From assembly GCF_004362195.1 (NCBI RefSeq), contig NZ_SNWG01000001.1, positions 1,240,001 to 1,304,000 on the forward strand: DNA of 64,000 bases, in the 5' to 3' direction. Under the pieces are notes generated by a model that saw only the letters and a program-made list of their open reading frames with translations, had not been told where the DNA came from and did no database searches. Made by a program: the position numbers and the translations under genes. Below, piece by piece: positions 9,832 to 17,436 of this stretch. The stretch's first letter is position 1, and the number at the start of each line of letters is the position of its first letter. The stretch is from Microbacterium sp. BK668. Its GTDB lineage: Bacteria > Actinomycetota > Actinomycetes > Actinomycetales > Microbacteriaceae.

Positions 9832-9845
9832 GGGTCGAAGGTCCC
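9832..9845 (-). promoter_or_regulatory. DevR-like box 5 (between CPBP protease and sensor kinase)
   Basis: Minus strand GGGACCTTCGACCC. Located in the 135-bp divergent region, 51 bases before the CPBP ATG and 70 bases before the kinase GTG, so it could control both, including feedback on the kinase/regulator pair. Confidence 0.6.
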
Positions 9846-9915
9846 GCCGATGCTGGCGGGCGGGCAACCGCGGGAATAGCCTGAGATCTGGCAGCGACTG
9901 CGGGAGGTGGACGCT

Positions 9916-11640
9916 GTGCCCGAGACCGACTCGCTCACCTTTCCGGACGGCCCCCGGGCGGCCCTCGACGAGGCGATCACCCGATTGCTGGCTCAGGGGC
10001 AGCGCGTCATGCGCACGGAGGGCCGGCTGCGCGCACTGCTGCGCGCCAGCCAGTCCGTGGTCGAGCAGATCGAGCTCCGCGAGGTGCTCCAGCGTGCCGT
10101 CGAGGCTGCGGTCGAGCTGGTCGACGCCGAATACGGCGCGATGGGCGTGCTGACCCCCGAGAAGGACGCTCTCGAAGAGTTCATCCATGTCGGGATCACC
10201 GAGGAGCAGGCCCGGAAGATCGGTCCCCTGCCCACGGGACATGGTCTGCTGGGAGCGCTGATCGAGGACCCGCGCCCGATCCGTCTCAGCCGGATGGTGG
10301 ACGATCATCGCGCCATCGGCTTCCCACCTGACCATCCGGCGATGGACGGCTTTCTCGGAGTGCCGATCACCGTCCGCGGGGAGGTGTTCGGAAACTTCTA
10401 CCTCACCAATCGACGCGACGGCGATTTCACCGAGGAAGATGAGCAGCTGCTGGGGGCCCTGGCGACAACGGTCGGCTTCGCCATCGCCAACGCGCGCCTC
10501 TACGCCGACGCCGAGGCCCGCGAGCGGTGGGCGTCGGCGGCCGCCGAGCTCGGGTCGGCCATCGTGTCCACCCCCACCGACACCGTGCTCGACCTCCTGG
10601 CGGGGCGTCTTCGGAGCGTCGCGGAGGCGGACCGCGTCGCCGTCCTCGAGCTCGACGAGGATGACCGCCTGCATGTCGCCGCCTTCCGAGGCGTGACCGA
10701 GGCCCCCGACCCGGGCGCAGCCGTGGAGCCCATGCCCGCGGCGGTCCGAGCAGTGCTCGAGGACGGCCGACCGCATGCGCAGGGGCGGACGGGCGGTGAA
10801 GCTCGTGCGCTGCTGGTCACGCGGAACGGCCAGCACGGGCCGGCTCTGGCGATCCCGCTCCGATCGCGAAGCGGCATGTGGGGCGTCGTGGTGCTCGCCC
10901 GTTCACCGGAAGAACGTCCGTTCTCGGCGGCGGAGATCTCCAGCGCGGGCGATCTGGCCTCGCGCGCGAGCATCGCGCTGGAACTCGCGCGGGCCCGTGA
11001 GGATGCCCAGCGCGCACTCATCGCGGATGATCGCCGCCGCATCGCCCGGGACTTGCACGATCACGTCATACAGCAGCTGTTCGGAACAGGCCTCGCGCTG
11101 CAGGGGGTTGCGGCGCGGCTCGGTCCGGGCACCGAGAGCGATGAGCTGATCGACGCGATCGAGCGTCTCGACGATGCGATGCGTCAGATCCGCACGGTCG
11201 TCTTCGCGCTGTCGCACCGGGACGAGGCATCCGTCCGCCATCGCCTCCTCGACGTCGTCGGGGAGCTCTCCTCGCATGGGCACCGACCGCCGGCGATCCG
11301 GTTCACGGGGCCGGTCGACCACCTCGTGCGGGATGGGCTCGCGACCGACGTGGTGGCGGTCGCGCGCGAGCTGCTCAGCAACGCTCTGCGTCACTCGAAC
11401 GCCGATCGCATCTCGATCGACGTGTCCGCCTCGGAAGGGGCGGTGACGATCCTCGTCACCGACGACGGCGCCGGCATTCCGCCTGACGTCGAGAGGCGCG
11501 GACTGGTGAACCTGGAGGGGCGAGCTCGTGGGCGCGGGGGAAGCTTCGCTGTCGAGACCGGGCCCGGGGGCACCACCGCCACCTGGACGGCGCCCTTGCA
11601 GACGACTCCGCCGGGGGGCGGATCGAAGGAGGCCGGGTGA
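9916..11640 (+). CDS. devS: DevS/DosS-like GAF-domain sensor histidine kinase
   Basis: A 574-residue soluble histidine kinase with two GAF domains (about 55-195 and 218-358), a HisKA_3 dimerisation domain with RIARDLHDHVIQQLF (phospho-acceptor His381) and a C-terminal HATPase domain with DDGAGIP. The architecture and sequence follow mycobacterial DevS/DosS. In those proteins GAF-A binds heme through a histidine in a GFPxxHPPM-like stretch (His149); here GFPPDHPAM keeps a histidine at 140, so heme-based O2/NO/CO or redox sensing is plausible. The GTG at 9916 has GGGAGG 8 bases upstream; a GTG at 9907 overlaps that site and is rejected. Its last four bases overlap the regulator gene. Confidence 0.85.
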   Translation: MPETDSLTFPDGPRAALDEAITRLLAQGQRVMRTEGRLRALLRASQSVVEQIELREVLQRAVEAAVELVDAEYGAMGVLTPEKDALEEFIHVGITEEQARKIGPLPTGHGLLGALIEDPRPIRLSRMVDDHRAIGFPPDHPAMDGFLGVPITVRGEVFGNFYLTNRRDGDFTEEDEQLLGALATTVGFAIANARLYADAEARERWASAAAELGSAIVSTPTDTVLDLLAGRLRSVAEADRVAVLELDEDDRLHVAAFRGVTEAPDPGAAVEPMPAAVRAVLEDGRPHAQGRTGGEARALLVTRNGQHGPALAIPLRSRSGMWGVVVLARSPEERPFSAAEISSAGDLASRASIALELARAREDAQRALIADDRRRIARDLHDHVIQQLFGTGLALQGVAARLGPGTESDELIDAIERLDDAMRQIRTVVFALSHRDEASVRHRLLDVVGELSSHGHRPPAIRFTGPVDHLVRDGLATDVVAVARELLSNALRHSNADRISIDVSASEGAVTILVTDDGAGIPPDVERRGLVNLEGRARGRGGSFAVETGPGGTTATWTAPLQTTPPGGGSKEAG

Positions 11641-12290
11641 TCGGGGTCTTCCTGGTCGACGATCACGAGATCGTCCGCCGCGGGCTGGCGAATCTGGTCG
11701 ACGTCCAGCCCGACATGCAGGTGGTCGGCGAGGCAGCCACGGCACGCCAGGCGCTCGGCCGGATCATCGCCACGGAGCCCGATGTCGCCGTCCTCGACGT
11801 CCGCCTTCCCGACGGAAGCGGTATCGACGTGTGCCGTGATGTGCGTTCCCGGCTGCCGGGAGTCGCGTGCCTGATCCTGACGGCGTACGACGACGACACG
11901 GCGGTCTCGGCGGCTGTGCTCGCCGGCGCGGCCGGGTACGTCCTGAAGGACATCGGCGCGTCGCGGCTCACCGAGTCGATCCGCGCCGTCGCGGCGGGCC
12001 GCACGCTGCTCGATCCCGTCGCGGTGAAGTCGGCGCGGTCACGCATGCAGGACCCGCCCGACGACGATGCGCGTCTGGGGTCGCTGGGACTGCGGGAGCG
12101 CCAGATCCTGCGCCTGATCGCGGACGGCCTGACGAACCGTCAGATCGGGGATCGGCTCGGAATCGCCGAGAAGACGGTCAAGAACTACGTGTCGTCGCTC
12201 CTGAGCAAGCTCGGTCTCGAGCGGCGGACGCAGGCGGCCGTGTTCCAGCTCGGCCATGACGGCTCCGGGGGCCCTGGCCGCAGAGCCTAG
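11637..12290 (+). CDS. devR: DevR/DosR-like NarL-family response regulator
   Basis: A 217-residue response regulator with receiver domain (1-120; phospho-acceptor D54 in AVLDVRLPDG, acidic D8/D9, switch T82 in ILTAY, K104) and a LuxR-type HTH with LTNRQIGDRLGIAEKTVKNY followed by KLGLERRTQAAVF. The start VFLVDDHEIVRRGL, the D54 region and the EKTVKNYVS recognition helix are nearly those of mycobacterial DosR, whose helix reads GGGAC half-sites. The GTG at 11637 overlaps the kinase stop as GTGA, so the pair is coupled. It is the obvious candidate to bind the eight GGGACCTTCG boxes in this window. Confidence 0.88.
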   Translation: MIGVFLVDDHEIVRRGLANLVDVQPDMQVVGEAATARQALGRIIATEPDVAVLDVRLPDGSGIDVCRDVRSRLPGVACLILTAYDDDTAVSAAVLAGAAGYVLKDIGASRLTESIRAVAAGRTLLDPVAVKSARSRMQDPPDDDARLGSLGLRERQILRLIADGLTNRQIGDRLGIAEKTVKNYVSSLLSKLGLERRTQAAVFQLGHDGSGGPGRRA

Positions 12291-12354
12291 GCGGCCGGCG
12301 ATCGGGGCGTCTGGGGATCGCTCGCATCAGGACGCGTGCGCGGCAATCCCTCCT

Positions 12355-13194
12355 TCACAACGACTCCACCTCTGCGGGGATGTCGGGGACGATGCACACC
12401 GGGCAGTCCGCCCGCCAGAGGATGTCCTGCGAGACCGAGCCGCGCAGCCGGCCGGAGAGCGGGCCCCGGCGGTGGGTGCCGATCACGATCAGCGACGACT
12501 CGCGCGTGAACTGCAGCAGTGCGGCGGAGCGGCTGTCGCGCACCAGCTCGCTCTGGACGGGCAGGGTGGGATGGTCCTCGAGGAGTCGCTCGACCGCATC
12601 GTCGACGACGGCGCGATGGCGAGCGATCTCGGAGTCAGGCGAAAGCGACAGCGCGCCCGATCCGTATGCCGAGGGGGCCGGCATGAGCCAGCCGTGCACC
12701 AGGCGGAGGCTCGTGCCGGTGAGCCTCGCTTCACGCGCGGCGAACTCCAGGGCCGCGTCCGAAGACTCGTCGTCCGCGATCCCCACCGTGATCGGGTCCC
12801 CGGTCTCGACCCACCCCGGAGGGACGAGGCAGACGGGCGCCGAAGAGTCCACGGCCAGGCGGAGCGGCATCCACCCCGCCAGAGCCGCCCGAATCGGACG
12901 GCCGGCGTTGATGCCCACCACGACCAGGTCGGCGCCCTGCGAGAAGTCGCCGAGCGTGTCGGGCATCGGGCCCTCGAGCCTGTGAAGCTCCACCTGCAGT
13001 CCGGGGATCCGATCTCGAAGGAAGGTCTCGGCATCGGCAAGAAGCTGCAACCCCTCCGCCCGGTCGTCGCTGAGCGGAGTGACGACGTTCACGACGTCCA
13101 CCTTGGCGCTCAGCCGGGCGCATCGGGCGGCCGTCCACGCGAGGGCCGACACTGCGGGCGGGCTGCCGTCATAGCCGAGCACGAGCCGTTCCAT
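12355..13194 (-). CDS. tandem-domain universal stress protein
   Basis: A 279-residue protein of two tandem Usp domains. Domain 1 (about 1-143) starts ERLVLGYDGSPPAVSAL and ends VGINAGRPIRAALAGWMPLRLA..SAPVCLV; domain 2 (about 146-279) starts ITVGIADDESSDAAL and carries GTHRRGPLSGRLRGSVSQ with CPVCIV. Only the second has a canonical ATP loop; the first is degenerate, as often seen in mycobacterial tandem Usps. The ATG at 13194 is preceded by GGAGG; a Met ten codons upstream lacks this. Converges with devR and shares its upstream region, containing two DevR-like boxes, with the divergent metallohydrolase gene. Confidence 0.9.
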   Translation of the reverse strand: MERLVLGYDGSPPAVSALAWTAARCARLSAKVDVVNVVTPLSDDRAEGLQLLADAETFLRDRIPGLQVELHRLEGPMPDTLGDFSQGADLVVVGINAGRPIRAALAGWMPLRLAVDSSAPVCLVPPGWVETGDPITVGIADDESSDAALEFAAREARLTGTSLRLVHGWLMPAPSAYGSGALSLSPDSEIARHRAVVDDAVERLLEDHPTLPVQSELVRDSRSAALLQFTRESSLIVIGTHRRGPLSGRLRGSVSQDILWRADCPVCIVPDIPAEVESL

Positions 13195-13262
13195 CAGAAC
13201 CTCCGAGGGTGTCGCTTCCTGCACATCTGATCGAACGGTAGGTCGGGGGCGGGGACGGGTGT

Positions 13263-13276
13263 GGGTCCAAGGTCCC
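13263..13276 (-). promoter_or_regulatory. DevR-like box 6 (tandem Usp promoter)
   Basis: Minus strand GGGACCTTGGACCC, with its GGGACC half pointing toward the Usp gene 68 bases away. Centre-to-centre 29 bp from box 7, close to three helical turns. Confidence 0.6.
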
Positions 13277-13291
13277 GCTCTCGGAATCGAC

Positions 13292-13305
13292 GGGACCTTC
13301 GGCCC
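13292..13305 (+). promoter_or_regulatory. DevR-like box 7 (metallohydrolase promoter)
   Basis: Exact GGGACCTTCGGCCC on the plus strand, 97 bases before the metallohydrolase ATG. Paired with box 6 in the 208-bp divergent region. Confidence 0.6.
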
Positions 13306-13402
13306 GGTTCCTCACGGCGGCACCGAGTCGACTGGGGTCGACAGAGGAGATCCCGGATGTCGCGAACCCGATCATCGATGCGCTGACCAAAAGGATCGAC
13401 CC

Positions 13403-14836
13403 ATGCCCACTCTTCGATTCCTCGGTGCGACCGACACCGTCACCGGATCCCGGTATCTCCTCGACAGCGGTGGTCAGCGGATACTGGTGGACTGCGGACT
13501 CTTCCAGGGCTTCAAGCGCCTGCGCGAATGCAACTGGGCGCCCTTCCCCGTGCCTCCGTCGAGCATCGACGCCGTCGTCATCACGCACGCACATCTCGAC
13601 CACACCGGCTACCTGCCGGCGCTTGTGCGCGACGGATTCCGGGGGCGCATCCATTCGACCGCCGGAACCGTCGAACTGGCCCGGCTCATCCTCACAGACA
13701 GCGGGCGCCTGCAGGAAGAGCAGGCGGGCTACGCCGAGCGTCACCGCACCTCCCGGCATCGCCCACCCAAGCCCCTCTATACGGAGGAGGACGCGCGGTC
13801 GGCCATCGAGCGGTTCACCGCCCATCGCTTCGACGAGCAGATCGACCTCGGTGGGGCCGTGCTGACGTTCGTGCCCGCGGGCCACATCCTCGGCGCCGCG
13901 CAGTTGGAGCTCATCGTCGACGGGGTTGCTCTCCGCTTCACGGGCGACCTCGGGCGCGTCGACGATCCGCTCATGCGCCCTCCCCGATCGTTCGGCGGCG
14001 CGGACGTGCTCATCTCCGAGTCGACCTACGGCGACCGCATCCACCCCCGGGAGGACCCCGAGGCAGCGCTCGGTGAGATCATCACGCGCATCTGCCGCCG
14101 CGGGGGAGTCGTCATCGTGCCGTCGTTCGCGATCGGGCGCTCCGAGAGCCTGCTCCTGCACCTCAGCCGACTGCGGGCGTCCGGCGCGATCCCGGACGTT
14201 CCGATCTACCTGAACAGTCCCATGGCCGTCGACGCGTCGGAGATCTACGCGCGCTTTCCCGAAGAGCATCGCCTGACGCCCCCGGAGTTCGATGCCATGT
14301 ACCGCACGGCGACGCTCGTGCGCACCGTCGATGAGTCCAAGATGATCAATCTCCGAGGCGGGCCCGCGGTCATCGTCTCCGCGAGCGGGATGCTGGAGGG
14401 CGGACGAGTCCTGCACCACGTCGCCGCCTACGGGGACGATCCTGGCAACGCGATCGTGCTGACAGGGTTCCAGGCGGGCGGCACCCGAGGAGCGGCCCTC
14501 CAGCGGGGCGAGCGAAGCCTTCGGATCTACGGCCGCGACATCCCGATCCGTGCCGAGGTCCATTCCCTCGACATGATGTCGGCGCACGCCGATGCGCGGC
14601 AGCTCGTCGAGTGGATGAGCGGCGCCGAGCGGCCCCCGCTTCGGACCTTCCTCACCCATGGGGAGCCGATCGCGTCGGACGCGCTCCGGGTGCGGATCAA
14701 GCGGACACTCGGCTGGACCGCTCGCGTGCCGGAGTTCGGAGAGACCGTCGATCTCGGTCGGATCGCCGGCGTCGGCGCGTCGGCGACTCCGGCCACCGTC
14801 GGGGCCGGCGGGGCGCCTCGTCCACATCCGTCCTGA
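13403..14836 (+). CDS. metallo-beta-lactamase/beta-CASP-type hydrolase with RMMBL domain
   Basis: A 477-residue enzyme of the CPSF73/Ysh1-like MBL family (COG1236 type). THAHLDHTG supplies the zinc ligands H62, H64, D66 and H67; FTGDLGR gives the next aspartate; SASGMLEGGR and SAHADARQLVEWM mark the beta-CASP and RMMBL regions, and FLTHGEP carries the last histidine. Members act as nucleases on RNA or are uncharacterised. The ATG at 13403 has AAGGA about 7 bases upstream. It is followed after 38 bases by an SDR gene, likely the same transcript. Possible role: RNA turnover in dormancy, an inference from context only. Confidence 0.85.
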   Translation: MPTLRFLGATDTVTGSRYLLDSGGQRILVDCGLFQGFKRLRECNWAPFPVPPSSIDAVVITHAHLDHTGYLPALVRDGFRGRIHSTAGTVELARLILTDSGRLQEEQAGYAERHRTSRHRPPKPLYTEEDARSAIERFTAHRFDEQIDLGGAVLTFVPAGHILGAAQLELIVDGVALRFTGDLGRVDDPLMRPPRSFGGADVLISESTYGDRIHPREDPEAALGEIITRICRRGGVVIVPSFAIGRSESLLLHLSRLRASGAIPDVPIYLNSPMAVDASEIYARFPEEHRLTPPEFDAMYRTATLVRTVDESKMINLRGGPAVIVSASGMLEGGRVLHHVAAYGDDPGNAIVLTGFQAGGTRGAALQRGERSLRIYGRDIPIRAEVHSLDMMSAHADARQLVEWMSGAERPPLRTFLTHGEPIASDALRVRIKRTLGWTARVPEFGETVDLGRIAGVGASATPATVGAGGAPRPHPS

Positions 14837-14874
14837 GCGGCGGATCAACCCATCACATCGGACAAAGGAGCATC

Positions 14875-15654
14875 ATGACGCGAACGTACGTCGTCACGGG
14901 AGCGGCGAGTGGAATCGGGCAGGCGACGAGGGAGCTGTTGATCGAGCGCGGTCACCGAGTCATCGGCGTCGACGTCTCGCCATCGGACGTGACCGTCGAC
15001 CTCGGCACGCCCGAGGGTCGCGCGGACCTGGTGGACCGCGTGTGGGATCTGTCGGGAGGCACGGTCGACGCGGTGCTGGCGGTCGCGGGACTGGCCTCCC
15101 CGACGCCGGCGACGGTCGCCGTGAACTACTTCGGCACGATCGCGACACTCCAGGGCCTGCGCCCCCTGCTGGCGTCGTCCCCGGCTCCCCGCGCGGTCGC
15201 CGTGTCGTCGATGGCGGCCCTCTTCCCTCCGGACGAGGCACTCCTCGAGGCCCTCACCAGGGAAGACGAGCCGGCATCGACTCAGCGTGCTTCCGCTCTC
15301 GCGTCGGACCCGCAGACCGGCGGACTCATTTACGGCACCGCCAAGCGAGCCCTTTCGCGGTGGATCCGGCGCGCGGCGCCGACCGCTGAGTGGGCCGGTG
15401 CCTCCATCCCCCTGAACGCGATCGCGCCGGGGGTGGTCCGGACCCCGATGACGGCGGACTTCACCTCGACGGAGGAGGGTCGCTGGCAGCTCGCCGAGAT
15501 GGTGCCGATGCCGCTCAACGGCTTCTTCGAGCCGCGGGACGCCGCTGAGCTGCTCGTGTGGCTGGCCTCGGTGGAGAACGCGCACCTCTGCGGGCAGATC
15601 ATCTACATCGACGGGGGATCGGATGCTGTCATCCGAGGGGATTCCGTCTGGTGA
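14875..15654 (+). CDS. short-chain dehydrogenase/reductase
   Basis: A 259-residue SDR with an N-terminal Rossmann motif TGAASGIG (8-15) and an active-site YGTAK pair near residues 158-162, preceded by SSM near 110. The usual NNAG is replaced by VAGLA, and a short acidic loop (EDEP, about 131) is inserted before the catalytic Tyr; both recall 3-alpha-hydroxysteroid dehydrogenase/carbonyl reductase-like SDRs. IYIDGGSDA closes the fold. The ATG at 14875 follows AAAGGAG. It is co-directional with the metallohydrolase and probably shares its DevR-like control. Substrate not identifiable. Confidence 0.85.
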   Translation: MTRTYVVTGAASGIGQATRELLIERGHRVIGVDVSPSDVTVDLGTPEGRADLVDRVWDLSGGTVDAVLAVAGLASPTPATVAVNYFGTIATLQGLRPLLASSPAPRAVAVSSMAALFPPDEALLEALTREDEPASTQRASALASDPQTGGLIYGTAKRALSRWIRRAAPTAEWAGASIPLNAIAPGVVRTPMTADFTSTEEGRWQLAEMVPMPLNGFFEPRDAAELLVWLASVENAHLCGQIIYIDGGSDAVIRGDSVW

Positions 15655-15682
15655 CACGCTGAGCCGTGGCGCACGCTCGCGC

Positions 15683-15696
15683 GGGACCTTCGACCC
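15683..15696 (+). promoter_or_regulatory. DevR-like box 8 (usp3 promoter)
   Basis: GGGACCTTCGACCC, a full consensus match, ending 34 bases before the usp3 ATG. A GATGAT hexamer (15722-15727) is a weak -10 candidate near a leaderless start. Confidence 0.6.
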
Positions 15697-15730
15697 GCAA
15701 GGTCGCGCGCGGGCGGCCGACGATGATGCA

Positions 15731-16258
15731 ATGTCGGACAAGGATCAACCGGACCCGGGCGAGGCGCCCGAGGTGAAGCTTCCCTGGGCGCGCCCGGGCA
15801 TTCTCGTCGGAGTCGACGGCTCGACCGATTCGCTCGACGCACTGCGACTCGCCATCGAGATCGCACCCGAGCTGGGTCTTCCCGTGCATGCGCTGGTCGT
15901 ATGGGATCTGGCGACGACGCTGTACGACGACTACCGCGCGGCCGACGAGCTCGCGCATCCGCAGGACGACGCGAAACGCGTTGTCGCCGCGACCCGTCAG
16001 GCCGCCTTCCCCGATGGCCCGCCTCCGGAATGGTTCACGATCGGGACCGAGCGCGGCCGCCCGGCTTTCGTGCTGCTCTCACACTCCTCGCACGCCGCGA
16101 TGCTCGCGCTGGGGCGGCGGGGCCACGGCGGCTTCCTCGGCCTCCTCCTCGGATCGGTGAGCGCGGCTTGCGTCTCTCACGCGCTGTGCCCCGTGCTGCT
16201 GGTCCCGGCGCGCAGCGCCGAGAGCGCCGACGAGGACGGTGCGACCGCGCGTCGATGA
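15731..16258 (+). CDS. universal stress protein (single Usp domain)
   Basis: A 175-residue Usp paralogue of the one at 3841, with an N-terminal extension of about 20 charged residues. GILVGVDGSTDSLDAL opens the fold; GRRGHGGFLGLLLGSVS is the ATP loop and LCPVLLVPA the last strand. No ribosome site is visible, and the DevR-like box 34 bases upstream again suggests leaderless transcription. It ends the stress island and converges on a LacI-family gene 27 bases away. Confidence 0.9.
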   Translation: MSDKDQPDPGEAPEVKLPWARPGILVGVDGSTDSLDALRLAIEIAPELGLPVHALVVWDLATTLYDDYRAADELAHPQDDAKRVVAATRQAAFPDGPPPEWFTIGTERGRPAFVLLSHSSHAAMLALGRRGHGGFLGLLLGSVSAACVSHALCPVLLVPARSAESADEDGATARR

Positions 16259-16285
16259 GGTCCGCGCGTCAGGGCTCCCGGCGAC

Positions 16286-17287
16286 CTACGCCGGAAGTGC
16301 CGTCGACGAGCGCGGAATCAGCGAGGGGAGGAACCGCCGCAGCTGCCCTGCGGGTGCGTGCGTCAGCAGCTGGTCGACGGCGGATGCCGCGATCTGGTCG
16401 AACGGAACCCGCACGGAACTCAGCGGCACGGGCAGCTGCGCGGCGAGAGGAATGTCGTTGTACCCGACGACGGACAGGTCCCGGCCGACCACCAGGCCCC
16501 GCTTCGTCGCCGCAGTGATGACTCCGAGAGCGAGATTGTCGTTGGCGGCGAAGATCGCCGTCGGGCGTTCCTTCGCCTCGAGCAGCGCCTGACCTGCCGT
16601 CACGCCTGACTCAACGCCGTAGCCGGTCGACAGGACGCGGCTGTCGTCGAGCGGTGATCCGGTTTCCGCGAGCGCCCGGCGGGCGCCGGCGAGCCTGTCC
16701 TGAGCGCTGGAGGTGAAGGAAGGGCCGGTGACGACTGCGATGTCCCTGTGTCCGAGATCGACGAGGTGGCGCACGGCGAAGTAGCCGCCCGCCGCATCGT
16801 CCCCGAGCGACGACGGACTCACTCCGTCGGTTCGGAGCACCAGCGCGTGCCGGATGTCGCGGGCACGCAGCGAGGCCGGCAGGGCGTCATCGATCCGCGC
16901 GGTGGCGAGGATGAGCCCATCCACGCCCCGGTCGAGGAGCCGTTCGGTCGCTTCTCGCTCCTCGTCGGCGTCGTCCCCGCAGGTGGCGACGACCGCGAAG
17001 TATCCGCGCGACCGGGCGGTTCGTTCGATCGCTTCGAACATGAGCGCCATCACGGTGTCCGCCAGCCGTGGGACGAGCGCGCCGATGGTGCCGGTCTCGC
17101 CGCGACGGAGGCTGGAAGCGAAGACGTTGCGCCGGTACCCCAGCTCGTCGGCGATTCTGCGGACCTTCTCCGCGGTCTCGGACCGAGACGGTCGGACGCG
17201 CTCGTCCAGCACCCGGCTCACGGTCGAGACACTCACGCCTGCCGCAACGGCGACGTCCCGCAAGGTCACCACCTGAGCTTCGCTCAC
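16286..17287 (-). CDS. LacI-family transcriptional regulator
   Basis: A 333-residue repressor: HTH at about 8-28 (TLRDVAVAAGVSVSTVSRVL), hinge, and a periplasmic-binding-protein-like effector domain with SVVGYNDIPLA near the C-terminus. The GTG at 17287 has GGAAGG upstream; no better ATG exists. It faces the DapA-family gene across a 149-bp region that has a strong promoter with TTGCAA-type inverted repeats on its -10 element, so it very probably represses the aldolase-transporter operon and perhaps itself. Effector unknown. Confidence 0.9.
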   Translation of the reverse strand: MSEAQVVTLRDVAVAAGVSVSTVSRVLDERVRPSRSETAEKVRRIADELGYRRNVFASSLRRGETGTIGALVPRLADTVMALMFEAIERTARSRGYFAVVATCGDDADEEREATERLLDRGVDGLILATARIDDALPASLRARDIRHALVLRTDGVSPSSLGDDAAGGYFAVRHLVDLGHRDIAVVTGPSFTSSAQDRLAGARRALAETGSPLDDSRVLSTGYGVESGVTAGQALLEAKERPTAIFAANDNLALGVITAATKRGLVVGRDLSVVGYNDIPLAAQLPVPLSSVRVPFDQIAASAVDQLLTHAPAGQLRRFLPSLIPRSSTALPA

Positions 17288-17333
17288 TCCGCACCTTCCG
17301 ACCTGGTCTCAGATCTGTCTGTCACTCGTCTGC

Positions 17334-17362
17334 TTGACATTCTCTCGCGGTGCAAGCATACT
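17334..17362 (+). promoter_or_regulatory. promoter of the DapA-family/Nramp operon
   Basis: TTGACA (17334-17339), 17-base spacer, CATACT (17357-17362): an almost ideal housekeeping promoter. Its -10 is buried in a 16-bp inverted repeat, as expected of a repressed catabolic operon. Confidence 0.7.
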
Positions 17363-17396
17363 TGCAATCGTTCTTGCAAACGTTCCCAGTAACGTT
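17351..17396. promoter_or_regulatory. LacI-type operator cluster
   Basis: TGCAAGCATACTTGCA (17351-17366) is an inverted repeat with 6-bp arms over the -10. It is followed by TTGCAA half-sites at 17362-17367 and 17374-17379 and by two AACGTT copies (17379-17384, 17391-17396). The half-sites resemble TTGCAAACGTT-type operators of LacI regulators; probably bound by the divergent LacI protein. Confidence 0.6.
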
Positions 17397-17436
17397 CTCA
17401 AGAGCACCCCATCGACGTTCACCGAAGGAGCCACTG

